A DNA stretch of 64,000 bases from Asterochloris sp. CNOR1 (lineage: Eukaryota > Chlorophyta > Trebouxiophyceae > Trebouxiales > Trebouxiaceae). The notes under the pieces are model-generated. The model made no database searches and had not been told where the DNA came from. It saw only the letters and a list, made by a program, of their open reading frames with translations. Shown here piece by piece: positions 1 through 10,707 of this stretch (the stretch's first letter is position 1; each line of letters begins with the position of its first letter). Where the stretch lies: the NCBI GenBank assembly GCA_963969365.1, contig OZ017759.1, forward strand, positions 1,736,001-1,800,000, written 5' to 3'. A program made the translations under genes and the position numbers.

Positions 1-348
1 TTGGCTTCTTTAAGAGTGGTTGCAGCTGAACATTGCGCTGCAGCTTTGCTCCTCTGAGATAAGATTATCTCCTACTCATGAAAGCGCCCGACGCCATGCA
101 GGTACCATGTAGAGTGTGTAGACAGGTGGGTGCTCAGCTCCATGAACGGCACCAATCGGGAACCAGCCTGCCCCATGTGCAATGCCAGCATATTCAAGGA
201 CTAGGGTCACCAAGTGCATTAACAGCTTGCTGGAGAGCCTTCACAGAGCTTCATGACAGTAGCCTCATTGTGAGAATGGAAAGCACATGATCTACATTTC
301 ATGCTCAACAATAATGTACACTGTATGTCTTATGAGACACTGTAAGGA
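1..348. other. Left edge, no supported gene
   Basis: No open frame here joins to plausible splice sites or to a recognisable protein. It most likely holds the 3' flank of the minus-strand gene that ends at 349 and whatever lies beyond the window edge. Confidence 0.4.
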
Positions 349-1075
349 TCAAGTCTGCTCCCTGGCCTGACTGTTGGCCTGCTTCTTGGCCGACAGTGCC
401 CTGAGCTCCATGGCTACAGGGCTCCAGGCATCATGGAGCTTCCTGGTAGCATCATTGGCTGACGACCAGGGTTTCCCATATTTGCTGGCTGGCGTGTGTC
501 CCGTATTCTCCTGGCCAGGGTCAAGGCTGAGTGGTGTGTGAGCATGCTGCACCTCATTCTCCCCCTCCCTGTGGCATGCAGGGGCCTGCGGCAATTGCAG
601 CTGCTGCATCTGCTGCACTACTGTCTGCTGCAGCTGGCTCCTGGGAGTCCATGCAGCTGCTGTGTGAACCTGTGGCTGCAAACAGGAAGTCAAAGCCTGT
701 CTGGAACATGGCATGTAGCTTGGCACAAGCCAGAGCGATGCTTGTAGGGTCAGCAGACCTGTGCAGCATCGCTCAGGCTTCTAAGCTTCTGCTTCAGGAT
801 TCTGTTTTCCTCATGAAGGAGATGAACCAATGTCAAAAGGTCCTCCACCGCCATATCAGGAGTCTCTGTCATTGCTACATGCCGGTAATCTCATTCATGC
901 GTTGACATGTTGTTCAGCATGGCTGCTCAAGGTGTTCATCTTCCTTTCTGGGGATCTGTACCTAGCCAACATGCTGTCAACAAGGGTCCCCATTACTTCG
1001 CTGACGGTCCTTACCTGCCTGCACACACCACATGCACACAGAACGCACAGCCGGCCCTGGTCAACTCTGCTGACA
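349..1075 (-). CDS. Small Gln-rich coiled-coil protein, unidentified
   Basis: I do not recognise this protein. Three minus-strand exon candidates fit together. One near 970-1020 reads VRTVSEVMGTLVDSMLA between a TGCAG-type acceptor and a GT donor. One near 771-868 reads LLTLVHLLHEENRILKQKL, a short leucine-zipper-like helix, and ends at a GT donor. The last, about 349-680, contains QLQQTVVQQMQQLQLPQ and then a charged tail that stops at 349. Gln-rich segments next to a short coiled coil are common in transcription co-factors such as Mediator subunits, but nothing specific supports that. The start codon is not resolved, because the furthest in-frame candidate is a GTG. The gene lies head to head with uroporphyrinogen-III synthase. 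Confidence 0.45.
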
Positions 1076-1172
1076 TCTGAAGGCACCTGGCAATGGGAGA
1101 GCAGCTGTTCATGCCAGGCTCAGTCAGCCCAGACACCAGGTGAGCAGGCTGCCTAAATGGCCATCTCAGCAG

Positions 1173-2687
1173 AAGCAGAGCTCCAGTTGTTCTGGTGCTG
1201 CAGAGGCCCCCGCTAAGGAGCGAAGGGCGGCCAGTGAAGCACATTACGATGTTGTTGTTACACGAGAGCAGGGCAAAAATGGGGAGTTCACCAACCTGCT
1301 GGAGCAGGAAGGGCTTGCAGTCCTTGAGATGCCTTTGGTAGAGACCACACCAGGAGCCGATAGGTGAGGGGAGGCTGAGTGCCTTTGGGCAAGCTTAGTG
1401 CGACGGCGGGGCATCCGTTAAGCACAGTGCTGAGCACCAGGGCCAGGTGTGCCCAACGCTGCAGTTATGTTGCGGCCACCCGCTATGTGAGTCTGCTGCT
1501 GCTGCTGCAGGCACCAGCTACCCACCCAGCTACAGGCACAGCACTTTGATTGGGTGGTCATCACCTCCCCAGAAGCAGCAGCTGTGTTTCTGGAAGAGTG
1601 GCAGGCTGCAGGCAAGCCAAAGGTGATGCCCCTGATGGCATCTGAACTCGCTGTGGACCCCACACGCTGGCTGGTGTGTCTGCCATCACTGCACTGACTT
1701 CTGGGGAGCATGCACCAGAAGTGTACATCCCTGGCTGATGCTGTATTGGGTGCAGCATCTGCTGCGCCTCTGTATGCTGCCCATGCCCAGACTAGGCCTT
1801 CTGCTGCAGGTGCGCATTGCCGTCGTTGGGGAGGGGACCGGGAAATGCATCAGGGCAGCTGGGCAGCCAGACCTGCTCTGCCTGGAATACACTGCCACAG
1901 TGGTAAACATCGTCCCTGGTGTGGCGCTTGGCCTATGCTAAGGCATGAGTCCATGGCTAGCTTGCAATGCTTCGCTGAGATATGTGGTCTGCTTGCTTGA
2001 AGCTGTTTCAAATGCAGATACCTTGCCTTCGTCACTTGCTACACTTGGATCACAAAGGCTCAATAGGGGGCTGGCGCCTTCTGCAGGCTAACGCAGAGCA
2101 CCTCTCAGCAGAGCTGCCGCAGATTGAGGGCGGCAGCCAAGCAGTTCTGTACCCTGCATCCACTAAAGCGGCAGGACGGCTACAGGTAGCTTTAAGCCGT
2201 GATCCTTTGCTGCCCAACATGCACTGTGCAGGGCAGGCAACAACTATAAGTGTTTGCTGCTGCAGGACGGCCTGGCAGCCAGAGGCTTTGATGTGACGAG
2301 GCTGAACACTTACAACACTAGCACAGTGGAGAGCGTGGAAGAAGGCACCCTGCTGGAGGCATGCAGAGCCCCGGTGGTGGCATTTGCGTCCCCGTCTGCA
2401 GTCAAGTGAGCTGCATTCAACATCTAGGCTGTCTGTGCATATGTCAAGCTTTGAGAGAATGACGCTGCCCCAAGGCTGCCCCCCTCCAAGAGCAGGGCTC
2501 TGATGCCTGCAGGGCCTGGGTGGCAATTGCAGGCAGCAGGCGGCGGCCAGAGCAGCGCTATGCCTGCATTGGAAGCACATCTGCTGATGCTGCCCGGAAG
2601 GCTGGGCTGCACTCTGTCCTCCATCCCAGCAAGCCAGGCCTGCTGGGCTTCTTGGAGGCAGTTCAGCAAGCACTGCAACTAGACTAA
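1173..2687 (+). CDS. HEM4: Uroporphyrinogen-III synthase
   Basis: This enzyme closes and rearranges hydroxymethylbilane into uroporphyrinogen III, the branch point to heme, chlorophyll and siroheme, and in algae it normally works in the plastid. The exons I can read are about 1173-1363 ([17 protein letters not shown], the typical first strand and helix), 1532-1622 ([19 protein letters not shown]), about 1810-1840 ([11 protein letters not shown], the central loop), 2089-2185 ([15 protein letters not shown]), 2272-2407 (ending [11 protein letters not shown]) and 2514-2687 ([17 protein letters not shown], then a stop at 2685-2687). Motif order and spacing match the two-lobed HemD/UROS fold. The N-terminus is uncertain. 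An ATG at 1093 leads into a short exon with a GT donor, but the implied intron is only about 33 bases, so an upstream exon with the transit peptide may be missing from this model. Confidence 0.85.
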
Positions 2688-2822
2688 TCCCCTTGCTTCC
2701 CTTCCCTCCTGTGAAAAGAACCCTTACTGTGAATTTAGATTTCATGTGCATCGTCTGAGGTGGTTGGGCATTGCGCGTGCCTGCCAGGGCGTCTTTACAA
2801 TTACACTGAGAGATCAGCCATC

Positions 2823-5800
2823 ATGGCTGATGTCGAGGTTGCCCCCGCCCCAGCTGCTCTTGCTGAGCGCAAGGAGCGGATCAAACTGCTGCCCAAGCCG
2901 GATGATGCGGAGATGCAGGCGCAGACAAGCAAACTGAACGATGGCATTCAGGTCCGTCCCAGCGCTCAGGGTAGAAATCATGGCACTGGGTGCGGCACAG
3001 GGTTTCCCACTGCCCACTGATTGACAGAGTGCGTGGATTGCCTCAAGAAAGCAGATCAATGCAATGCAAATGGCAGCGCAGCGGTTGGCGTGGGGGTTGA
3101 ACAATGGTGGGTAAATCATGAGGGCTAGGGTGCCTGGTCTTGTCAGTGCAGACTCGCAGGCCGCTGCCGTCTAGGACAGTCTGAGGGGCTGATCTGTGCA
3201 CATGTAGCTACATGCTGAGTCACCAGCTGGCGCCCATGGCCAGCTTGTTGCATGTGACGAGACTTGCAGGTGGCATGAATCAACATCACGCTGGCTCAAG
3301 CAATCAGCTTCATGCATTCATGTTTAGCCTGGCTGCCGTCTTCTGCAGATCCCTGATCTTCACAATATCAGGCTCCTTGATTGTGTTTCGGGCAACAAGC
3401 AGCTGACCATGCCTTACACCTGATGCTGGCAGCATGCTTGCTTATCGGCAGCCCACCAGGTTAGCTGGCTGCCCTCTCCTATATGCAATCATTCCAGGTT
3501 GGGCTTCAGCTGCTTAAACCCCCTTGGCATTGATCTAGCGCCTCGGCTGCATGCAAATTGAGAAGGAGAGCACGCTTGCCCTTGCACAGGGCTCCTATGG
3601 CCTTTCCTCCAGCATCGTCTCCTCATAGTCTACAAGTCAGTGCGCCAGCAGCCCTCAGCTACGTGTATCCAAAAGTCCCTGCAGGCTCATGAACCCCACT
3701 CTGTGAGGTGTCAGACAGGACCATGCAGGCTATCTGGAGCAGACTATCTTCACGCCTACCTACTTAGCCTCTCAGCTGCGTCTCTGCCTACCCTGCAGGC
3801 TCGAAAGGCCGGCATGCTGAGGTGTTGACTATGGCCATGTCCAGCAGGGATGGCCTCAGCATTGCCCACTTGGCCCCTTAGCTGTGGTCGTGCCTCCCCT
3901 GCAGGCTCAGAAGAACCGGATTGCAGAGGTGTCGGACATCATCTCTGCGCGGCATGCCGGGCGCTCTGCCCGGTCAGGCCCCCAGGGGCAGCTGCGGACA
4001 CAGCTGGTCGAGCTGGGGGCAGCCTTCAAGGCTGAGCTGGTGAGTGGTGGGTGAAAGCTGCTGAGCAGGGCTGGGCCCTGAGCACCTTCCTGATGACAGG
4101 GCAGGTGGCAGAAGGCTGACAAAGGATCGCACTGCCTGTGTGTCCTGCCAGCCTTGCAGTTGGGTCTTGCTGGTCAAGGGCGTCCTTGTCACAGCCAGGG
4201 GCACGCCAGCGGTTGCTGAGCGCAGTAGCAGGCAGCAGGGGCGATAGTATGTGAAGACGGCCTGCTGTGGCCAGCAGACTAAGTAGGCAAACAATGAGGT
4301 GCCTGCTCTGTGCAAGCCCCAAGGCTGCTGTCAGGATTCCAGGACTGGCAGGGCAGGGTCAGACCATCCTTTGCTCAGATGAGTCCTGATGCACGACACC
4401 GCGCAGCATGTGCATAGGGTGTGCACAGGTCCTCTTCACGCAGACGCCCTGGCATCCCAATGGTTTGTTCAAACATTGTCCCTCTGTGCGCCGAAATGCA
4501 GCGGACAGGGACACACATGAAGTGGGCTGATCCCAATGCAGACTTGCCAGGGTCAGCCTGAGACCCTGTTCCCTGTGGCTGCGGGAGTCAGTCAGCAGCA
4601 GGCGAAGAGGGTGTTGGTCTGTTGTTTGCACTCCACTTGTCACAGCATCTCTTGTGCACCTGACTGAATCAAGCATTGGGGCCCGGCCTGAGGCAGGCGG
4701 CGTTACGTCCTACGCTGAGCCCCTCCCTCCTGCAGGGCACCAAGCAGCAGTGGCATGCATGCAGATTGTCAGGTGTTTGCATGTGAGCATTGCAGGTCAC
4801 CCTGACACGCCTGACCTGACATGGCGCTCTGCAGGCCACCAAGCAGCGGGCACGCGCGGACCTGGAGCGCGCCACCAAGGCGCGCGACGCTCTGCGCAAT
4901 CAGACGCGTGAGATGCGTGGGAAGATCGAGTACATGACCCCTGAGGCAATCGACGAGCAGATCTCCAGGCTTGAGGAGCGCATGAACCACAGCAGCATGT
5001 CGCTAAACGTAAGGGTTTGGCATGGGTCATGCTTGGTGCTGGCTGAAAGCCTTTGAATGGGGTTGCAAGGGTGCACGAGCCACAGCAGTGTGGCTCTTGG
5101 ATGATGGCATGGTTTTCTGTGCTCAGCTGCATCTGGCTGTGTGCTGCCCTTGCCAGGCTCCTGAGCCCTTTGGCGGCTGCCTCTACACCTTCACGTGCTG
5201 CCAAGCCAATGATCAAAGCTCCCTTGTACAGCCTGCAGCTTTTGCCTGTCTGCAGATGCAGAGAGCCTGGTGCTGCCAGGCCCCTCTCTGCTGCTGATGA
5301 TGCAGCTGCAGGAAGAGCGCAACATGCTGGATGGTTCCAAGCGCGCAAAGGCAGCACCGTTGCAATTGTAGAAACAATCCTGTCTGCTGCAGGAGGAGAG
5401 AAAGACGCTGGACGACATCAAGCGCCTGAAGGCCAGCCGCAGCACAGTACAACAATACAATGAGCGCATAGAGCGCTTGCAGTCAGACGACGGCCTGCGC
5501 CAGACCATCGTCAAGCAGCTTGAAACAGTGAGCAACCCTGAAGCTGTGTGACTGGAGTTGTAGATGCCTGCATTTGTGGCTGGCCTGCGCCAGTCAGGCC
5601 ATCTCCATGCAGGTCTGGCTAGTAGCACCCTACACAAGCTGGCTTGCTCATGGTGAGTGCAGTTGTCAGAGGGCATGTGGCTTCAGCTGGGCAGACTGAG
5701 TGGCCACTTACACTGAGGTCCAGTCACAATGAGATTGTGTGGAGCCCTGACGTGTTGTCGATGCTCTCTGTGCACGGCAACAGGGCTGATGTTGCAAGTC

Positions 5801-8800
5801 AGGCCCAATCTACTTGTGGCTGCAGACCGCTCTCCTGCTTTCTCGCTGCCGAGCTTCAATCTGTTGGTGTCTGCAGTCAGACAGGCGCCTGAACGAGATC
5901 CAGGCACAGCAGGATCAGTTGCGCACACAGCTGGATGACCTACGCAGCGCGGAGCAGTTTGAGGGGGCCGACATCCCCACCCTGATTGCGGAGAGGGATG
6001 AGTGCAGGCGAGTCCTTCTGCCTGTCCGTCCTGCTGTTGGCTGCATGGTGGTGCTCAAGGGTCCCTCAGCGGTGACTGCTGCTGCCAGCAGGCACAGCTG
6101 TGCAGGTCCTGGCTGTCCCACGCGGCTCGGCAGCCCTCAAGCAATGCCCCAGGATCAGCTGTGCTCTGCAATGCAGCGTGTTGGACAGCAGTCGGGTGTC
6201 CGCTAAGCAGCTGAGATTTGCCTTTGCCTGCCACATCATCAACACGAGCTGCTGCCTGCCGCATCCTCTGCAAGCAGCCGATCACTCTTCAGCAGACTGC
6301 AGTGCAAGGGCTGCAGGCCACTAAGCTGGCCGCGACACTTGTGGGGTCTGCAGCTGCCTGTAGATGTTGATGTGCATGTTGCAGGATCTGTGGGTGCCTG
6401 CTGCAGGGAGGTGATCAACCAGCTATATGCCAAGATCAAGGAAATTCGGTCGGAGTTCAAGGTCAAGAACGATGAGTACTACGAACGCCAGAGGGCGTTC
6501 CGTGCGCAGCAAGCTGAGGAACGAGCAGAGAGGTAGGGACATCCCTGATCGGAGTTTGGCAGCCAATGGGTGTCAGGTGGAACACCTGCAGGCTCATGCC
6601 TTGAGACTCACTGTCATGACTGGCACCCACCTCAGCATTGCTCAAGACTGTCATCTGAAGCGATGCTGTTCACAGCAGGGCGCTGCGATTTCATCTATGT
6701 GTCTCTCACTGACGACTGGCCACAGCAGGCTGAGGAGAGGTACATTTGCCATGCCCGTTGCAGGGCCAGACCCTCGATCACATCGACTGAATGAGTCATG
6801 CAGCAGGTGGAGTGGGGCAAGCCTCAAGAGGGCGCTGCCGCTGACGTGTGACATCTGAGGAGTAGGCCACCCTCTGTGCTGTCTGTGTGCAGGCGCGCCA
6901 AGCAGCAGGCGGAGTGGGAGGAGCGCCAGAAGGTGCGGGCCGCCACCCAGAAGGAGATGGCCGGCGAGCCCTTTGACGCCGAGGTGACCAAGTGCGAGCA
7001 GCTGGCGACCTACCTCGCGAAGTTCACCGCGCAGGCTGAGGCGCAGAACGCGGCGGCAGCGGGTGGAGGGGCAGCAGCTGCCCCTCCGAAGGGGTACAGC
7101 ATGCCCAAGAAGAGGGGTAGGTGACTCATGGGGCATGCCAGCAGGGAGTGAGCATGGTTGCTGGGGGGTGCCTCGCCTTTGTGGGGCGCAGGGTGCAGCT
7201 GCGGGAGGGTCAGGGGCGGCTGCTGCCCTGCCCCAGGCGTACAGCATGCCCAGGAGAGGGGTGAGCTGCAGGGCATGAGAGCCAGCAGGGAGTGAGCAGG
7301 TTGCCCGGGGCTGCCCTGCCTCCAGAGGGGACCCCTCTCGTTGCTGGGCTGACAAGGCGCCTCACCTGACACGCACTGAGTGCAGCGGCAGCAGGGGCAG
7401 CGCTGCTTCCCATAGGGTGCAGCATGCCCAAGGTACATCGATGCAATTCAGCGTCTGATGAAGTATAAGCTGCAGCCCGCAGTGCAGAAAGCTGCAAAGA
7501 TGGGTACTTTGTGGGTGTTTGTGTAGGCGTGGCTGCTTGCTGGTAGCCAACGCGTACTGCTTCCCCACAGGCAGGGTGAGGGCAAGGTCGCTGTGCCAGA
7601 AGGAATTCAGCTAGACAGCTGAAGGTTGCAGAGGGCTGTTTTGGTTTCCAGAGGGGCCCAGGCTGGTGGTGCGCACCACTTCAGAGCGCAGGCAGATTTT
7701 CGCATCGCTTAGCATCCTACACTGCTGCAAGCCAACCGCTGAGGAGGCGTTCCGCTTGGTGCAGATGAGGACGAGGACTTTGGGTACTCCCTGGGCGGGG
7801 GCGGCAAGAGAGGGAAGGGCGGAAAGAAGGCCAAGGGTGCAGCCAAGGCTGCAGAGGCTGAGGGCACCCAGGACAGGAAGATCACCCACTCCCTGGACAT
7901 GCTGGGGGCCTTCCAAACCCTCAAGGTCAGTAGCCGCCCGCACGTGAAGCACATCTGTCCTAAAAGCCGCAGGGGTGCTGCAAGGCCTATCAGTGAGTGC
8001 ATGCACTCCTTGCACATGCTGCAGGCCTTCTGATCCCTACACTACGTGGCTGGTAGTACAGAAAGTACTGCGTGTATTGTCACTGGGCTCCTTAAAGACT
8101 GCACCGCTTGGCGACAGGGCTGATTGCCCCTGCAGGTGGAGGTGCCCAACAGCACCAGCAAGGTGCAGGGCACGCTGGAGGCTATCGAGGCGCGCAAGGT
8201 GTACTACCTGAAGAAAAGGGCGGCCGTCAAGGACGGGACCTATGACGCTGCTGCCGACCCAGAGGCTCCGAAGCAGAACGGGGCTGGCAAGCAGGCCAAT
8301 GGGGCTGCTGCAGGTGGAGATGACGACGACTTTGAGCATGTGAGTGGCCTAGTCAAATACTGGGACAGCACCTGACATGCAACGAGTCTGGCGCACATCA
8401 TGTCCTGTAAAGGCGCCTGAGATTCTGCCAAGTACCGTTGTCGAGGCTGAGGCAGAAGAGCCCGATGGTGCAGCTCGCTGATGCATCCCTGACTGGCTCC
8501 CCTGGTCTGTGCAGGTGGACAGGTCTGAGGCAGAGGGGCCCGACGCTCAGGCTCAGATTGCCCGCCTGGTCACGCAGCAAGGGCCCCAGGCGGAGCCCAC
8601 CGCCTCAGCCCTGGCTGAGCACGACGCGGCCTTCCCTGCCATTGGGCAGGGGCTCAAGGCTGACGGCATCCCTAAGACTGTCCCCAGGGACAGTGCCAGC
8701 GTGGCTGCCACCACAGGTGACTTCTGTTTTCGGATGCCGTTCAGCCTGACTGTCAATCGTGGGTGCCTGGCTGATGTTCATACCGGTGCTGAGAGTGGAG

Positions 8801-10707
8801 GTCAGCATGAGCCCAAGCACAGCAGCAGGCACCATTGCCCAGCGGTGGGTGGTAAGTTTTTAGTTGGACTCAAGAAGTTTCAAGCCGCCACACAATGCTT
8901 GCTCCTGCAGGTGGCGAGAGCGTGTCGGGGGCGCCAGAGGTCTCCTCCTGCGTGTCGGTCGTCCTGACGCTGCAGGGCGACGACTCAGTGACCCTGAGCC
9001 TGTCCACTGACGAGGATGGCAGGTGACTCCACACAAGCCCAGTGGTGCTCCTGTCCTGTCAGGCGGCTCACATGTGTGAGACTGTGTCGTGTGGGGTTAC
9101 AGATGTACCCTGCCTGTCTTGGAGGCTGGCTCAGCTTGCAGGCTGCTGTTGCCGGCAGGGGGAACACAGGGCACAGAGACTGGCTTACGAGCTCAGTGCA
9201 GCTCCTGCCAAGCTGGGCGGCTCAAAGCCTGCTGGCCCTGGCTTCAGTGCCTTCAGCCACACGAGGTGCCTGACTTACACGGGCTCAGTGCCCTGCCGCT
9301 GCTTGCTGCTTTGGTCCAGGCGCGATGTTGTTGGCCATGGCATCATGCCGTCATGTCATGTCTGCTGTCGCTGTCATTACTCTGCTGCTGCTGCTTGAGG
9401 TGGTGCCATTTCCTGTGCTGCAGCACATCTGCACACAGCAGCAAGACCGGAGCCTCGGCTGGCCATGCCAGCAGCCACACCAGCCCGCCTTCCAAGATGA
9501 GCTACAGCAGCATTTTGTAGCCTGGCTGAGCGCCCATCTGGAGCTGGGCGTGCAACACAAGTGTAGCTCCTTGCCTCATCTCTTTAGCGCCCGCACGGGC
9601 CGGAGCAGCAGTCCATCAGTGCTCAGCTAAAGTCACAGCAGCTGTCCCCTCGATGATGATCACAGCCCTGGCTGATGTGGTCTCTGTCCTTTGCTGTGCT
9701 TGTTTTTGATTAAGTTCAACAGGATCTAGCTTCTTCACTGGCTGGGTAATGCGCTACTGAAGAGAGAAGGCGGGGGGGCTTACTTCTGCAAATCTGCGCT
9801 GCATGGGGCTGCTTCTACCTAGTTCTGCCCTGCAGTGCCTGCTCTGAGCCTGGCACGCAAGGTGGCTGAGTCGAGTTGCTGGGGCAACCGCAGGTGTCGC
9901 TCAGAGCTGCAGCACGAGCACACTGTCAGCGATCGAGCTTCAACATGTCACTGGCTCCCACATTCACACATCAAGGGCGAGCAAAGACAAGGGCAAAGTG
10001 TGAACACTGGCAGTGGACCACAACACATGCTCTGTGCCTGCCACAGGCAGACCACAGTCCTCAAAAAAATCAACCTGGGTCCATGGGGAGAGCTGCCAAT
10101 GGATGGTTTCCCCCAGGAAGTTCCAGACGAGGGTCCCAGGCTGCTGGTGTACGACCTAGAGATCAACATGCTCACTGGCCCTTGGTCCAAAGAGGATCGA
10201 CTGATGGTGGGCATGTCCATCACCTGGCGAGGGGCAGGGTCAGGGGCCTGCAGTGATAAGCACCCCTTCGTTGATCAGCAGCGATGCCCAGGGAGTGGCA
10301 GGGTGCTCTGCTATGCGGCGCGGTGGAGGCTGCAGAGGGTGATGGTTTGTGAAGCATGGCTTCAGGCCAGCAATCTGTCATGCTGAAGAGACAGAGCACA
10401 GGCGAGCAGCACCGCTGCATCACACAGCACTGTGGTCCCTACGCTTGAACATCAAAGGCATGCTTCCAGGTGACTGGTGACTCTATTGGAGATGTGTCGC
10501 TCTTGGCGACGCAGGTGCTGACTGCAACGCGCCGTCACCCACCTGTTGGAAACTTGACATGTTCTGAAATGGGATGCAAGCCAAGAGGCACGTGCGCTGC
10601 ACTAGGCTGCACAGAGACCCACACACACGTTGTTTCTGCCCCTTTCTGGACCTAGCTTCATGCTGCTCATGCAGGCGCTGGCCCCTGAAGCAACACTCAA
10701 CTCATGA
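2823..10707 (+). CDS. BFR1-like coiled-coil protein (nuclear segregation / mRNP type)
   Basis: The exons 2823-2951, 3905-4039, 4835-5008, 5393-5527, 5877-6007, 6407-6532, 6893-7116, 7765-7925, 8136-8339, 8515-8716, 8911-9022, 10047-10206, 10470-10514 and 10675-10707 keep one frame and give 656 residues. Residues 1-350 are highly charged coiled coil, for example REMRGKIEYMTPEAIDEQI and IKEIRSEFKVKNDEYYERQ, as in yeast BFR1 and its plant homologues, which bind polysomal mRNPs at the ER. A Gly/Lys-rich patch (GKRGKGGKKAKG) and an Ala/Glu-rich acidic part follow. The last third (SVVLTLQGDDSVTLSLSTDE, then LLVYDLEI) looks like a separate beta-rich domain that I do not recognise, and it could belong to another gene. 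The intron after 6007 starts with GC. The introns hold many decayed copies of neighbouring exon edges. Confidence 0.75.
3677..3840 (+). repeat. Two decayed copies of a BFR1-like exon start in intron 1
   Basis: The real exon 2 begins at 3905 after GCAGGCTC (3901). The same motif with similar flanking sequence recurs at 3681 and 3795, offsets of 106 and 114 bases. Each copy includes the acceptor and a matching GAGGTGT-type stretch further in. The copies no longer code. Confidence 0.7.
4731..4770 (+). repeat. Decayed copy of BFR1-like exon 3 start
   Basis: TGCAGGGCACCAAGCAGCAG at 4731 echoes the real acceptor and exon start TGCAGGCCACCAAGCAGCGG at 4830, 99 bases downstream. Confidence 0.7.
5303..5365 (+). 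repeat. Decayed copy of BFR1-like exon 4 start
   Basis: GCTGCAGGAAGAGCGCAACA at 5305 and about 55 following bases align with the real junction GCTGCAGGAGGAGAGAAAGA at 5386, 81 bases downstream. The shared stretch continues past the matching CTGGA and AAGCGC blocks. Confidence 0.75.
7061..7434 (+). repeat. Exon 7 end with two downstream copies, donor sites included
   Basis: The real exon end (7061-7116, containing GGGTACAGCATGCCCAAGAA) and its donor are followed by a copy at 7207-7303 and a shorter copy at 7391-7434, offsets of about 146 and 185 bases. The first copy also keeps a downstream intron stretch, CAGCAGGGAGTGAGCA, so the duplicated unit crosses the exon-intron boundary. Both copies keep the core ACAGCATGCCCA or GCAGCATGCCCA followed by a possible GT donor. 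Confidence 0.8.

Noticed and set aside
9159-9265. Open exon-like segment between a GGCAG acceptor and a GT donor in the BFR1-like gene
   Set aside because: Skipping it joins exon 8911-9022 to 10047 in frame with a smooth protein, and its own translation looks random in the required phase.
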